Positions 33,973-34,047 of a stretch of DNA of 34,047 nt are shown here, in pieces (the stretch's first letter is position 1; each line of letters starts with the position of its first letter). Source of the DNA: Ignavibacteria bacterium (GTDB taxonomy: Bacteria; Bacteroidota; Ignavibacteria; UBA10030; F1-140-MAGs086); NCBI GenBank assembly GCA_016873775.1, contig VGWC01000023.1:1-34047 (forward strand), given 5' to 3'. The translations under genes were made by a program, and so were the position numbers. The notes under the pieces were generated by a model that was not told the DNA's origin, did no database searches, and saw nothing but the letters and a program-made list of their open reading frames with translations.

Positions 33973-34036
33973 GTGTCTTTGTGCCTTTGTGGTAAAAGAT
34001 GTTCTCGCCACAAAGACACGAAGGCACAAAAGAAAG
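33973..34036. repeat. CACAAAGG-word inverted repeat
   Basis: CTTTGTGCCTTTGTGG (33977-33992) pairs with CCACAAAGACACGAAG (34008-34023) at 14 of 16 positions. Both arms continue outward with more GTGTCTTTG / GGCACAAAAG words. It begins nine bases after the stop of the methyltransferase-nuclease gene and runs almost to the window edge. Confidence 0.85.
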
Positions 34037-34047
34037 TAAAAATTCGA

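Overview
The window is AT-rich bacterial chromosome, most likely from the Ignavibacteria/Chlorobi side of the Bacteroidota (FCB) group. Four things support this. There is a type IX secretion sorting domain with the QNYPNPFNPSTTIRF signature at the end of the 578-2281 protein. atpD and atpC form a two-gene unit away from the rest of the ATP synthase genes. The dicluster ferredoxin is Chlorobium-like. FtcD is a fused formiminotransferase-cyclodeaminase. This placement is inference from gene content; there is no rRNA in the window.

Layout. 1-580 holds two decayed toxin-antitoxin (TA) genes: a PIN toxin lacking its middle and a frameshifted HicB. 578-4250 carries a T9SS-exported protein and glmS. 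4356-5856 carries two antitoxin-like genes and a beta-class DNA methyltransferase. 5938-8376 carries a COG2403 P-loop GTPase and a medium-chain dehydrogenase. 8448-9932 is a scarred region: an intact antitoxin/PIN pair sits between two copies of the 5' end of what looks like a proline dehydrogenase gene, abutting a broken minus-strand secreted-protein gene. 10361-12032 is atpDC. 12345-13064 (minus) is a UPF0173 hydrolase. 13367-18119 is a plus-strand run of housekeeping genes (YmdB-like phosphodiesterase, folD, M28 lipoprotein peptidase, prmA, ppx/gppA). 18220-21746 holds two exported proteins. 21814-25220 (minus) is tRNA-Leu, tig, clpP, clpX, converging on a shared terminator. 25394-31228 holds a methyltransferase, dcd, a GxxExxY protein, ftcD, a ferritin-like protein and a ferredoxin. 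31394-33964 pairs an unrecognised protein with a methyltransferase fused to an Mrr-like nuclease domain.

The most striking property is not a classical gene system. Many intergenic gaps, and parts of three coding sequences, are made of short near-periodic words (CACGAATT, CACGGATT, CACAAAGG, CACTAAGA, GTCATTC, AAGTTACGAG, AACN and others), often folded into an imperfect inverted repeat. Different gaps use different words but share the same architecture. One word family brackets the GxxExxY (PD-(D/E)XK-like) gene with a 27/28-identical direct repeat whose left copy runs into the start codon. Another word family brackets the methyltransferase-nuclease gene. Related words have entered ppx in frame and form the leader of the M28 lipoprotein. 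I do not know a name for these elements. The idea that a GxxExxY nuclease helps spread them is a hypothesis raised by this window and is not shown by it.
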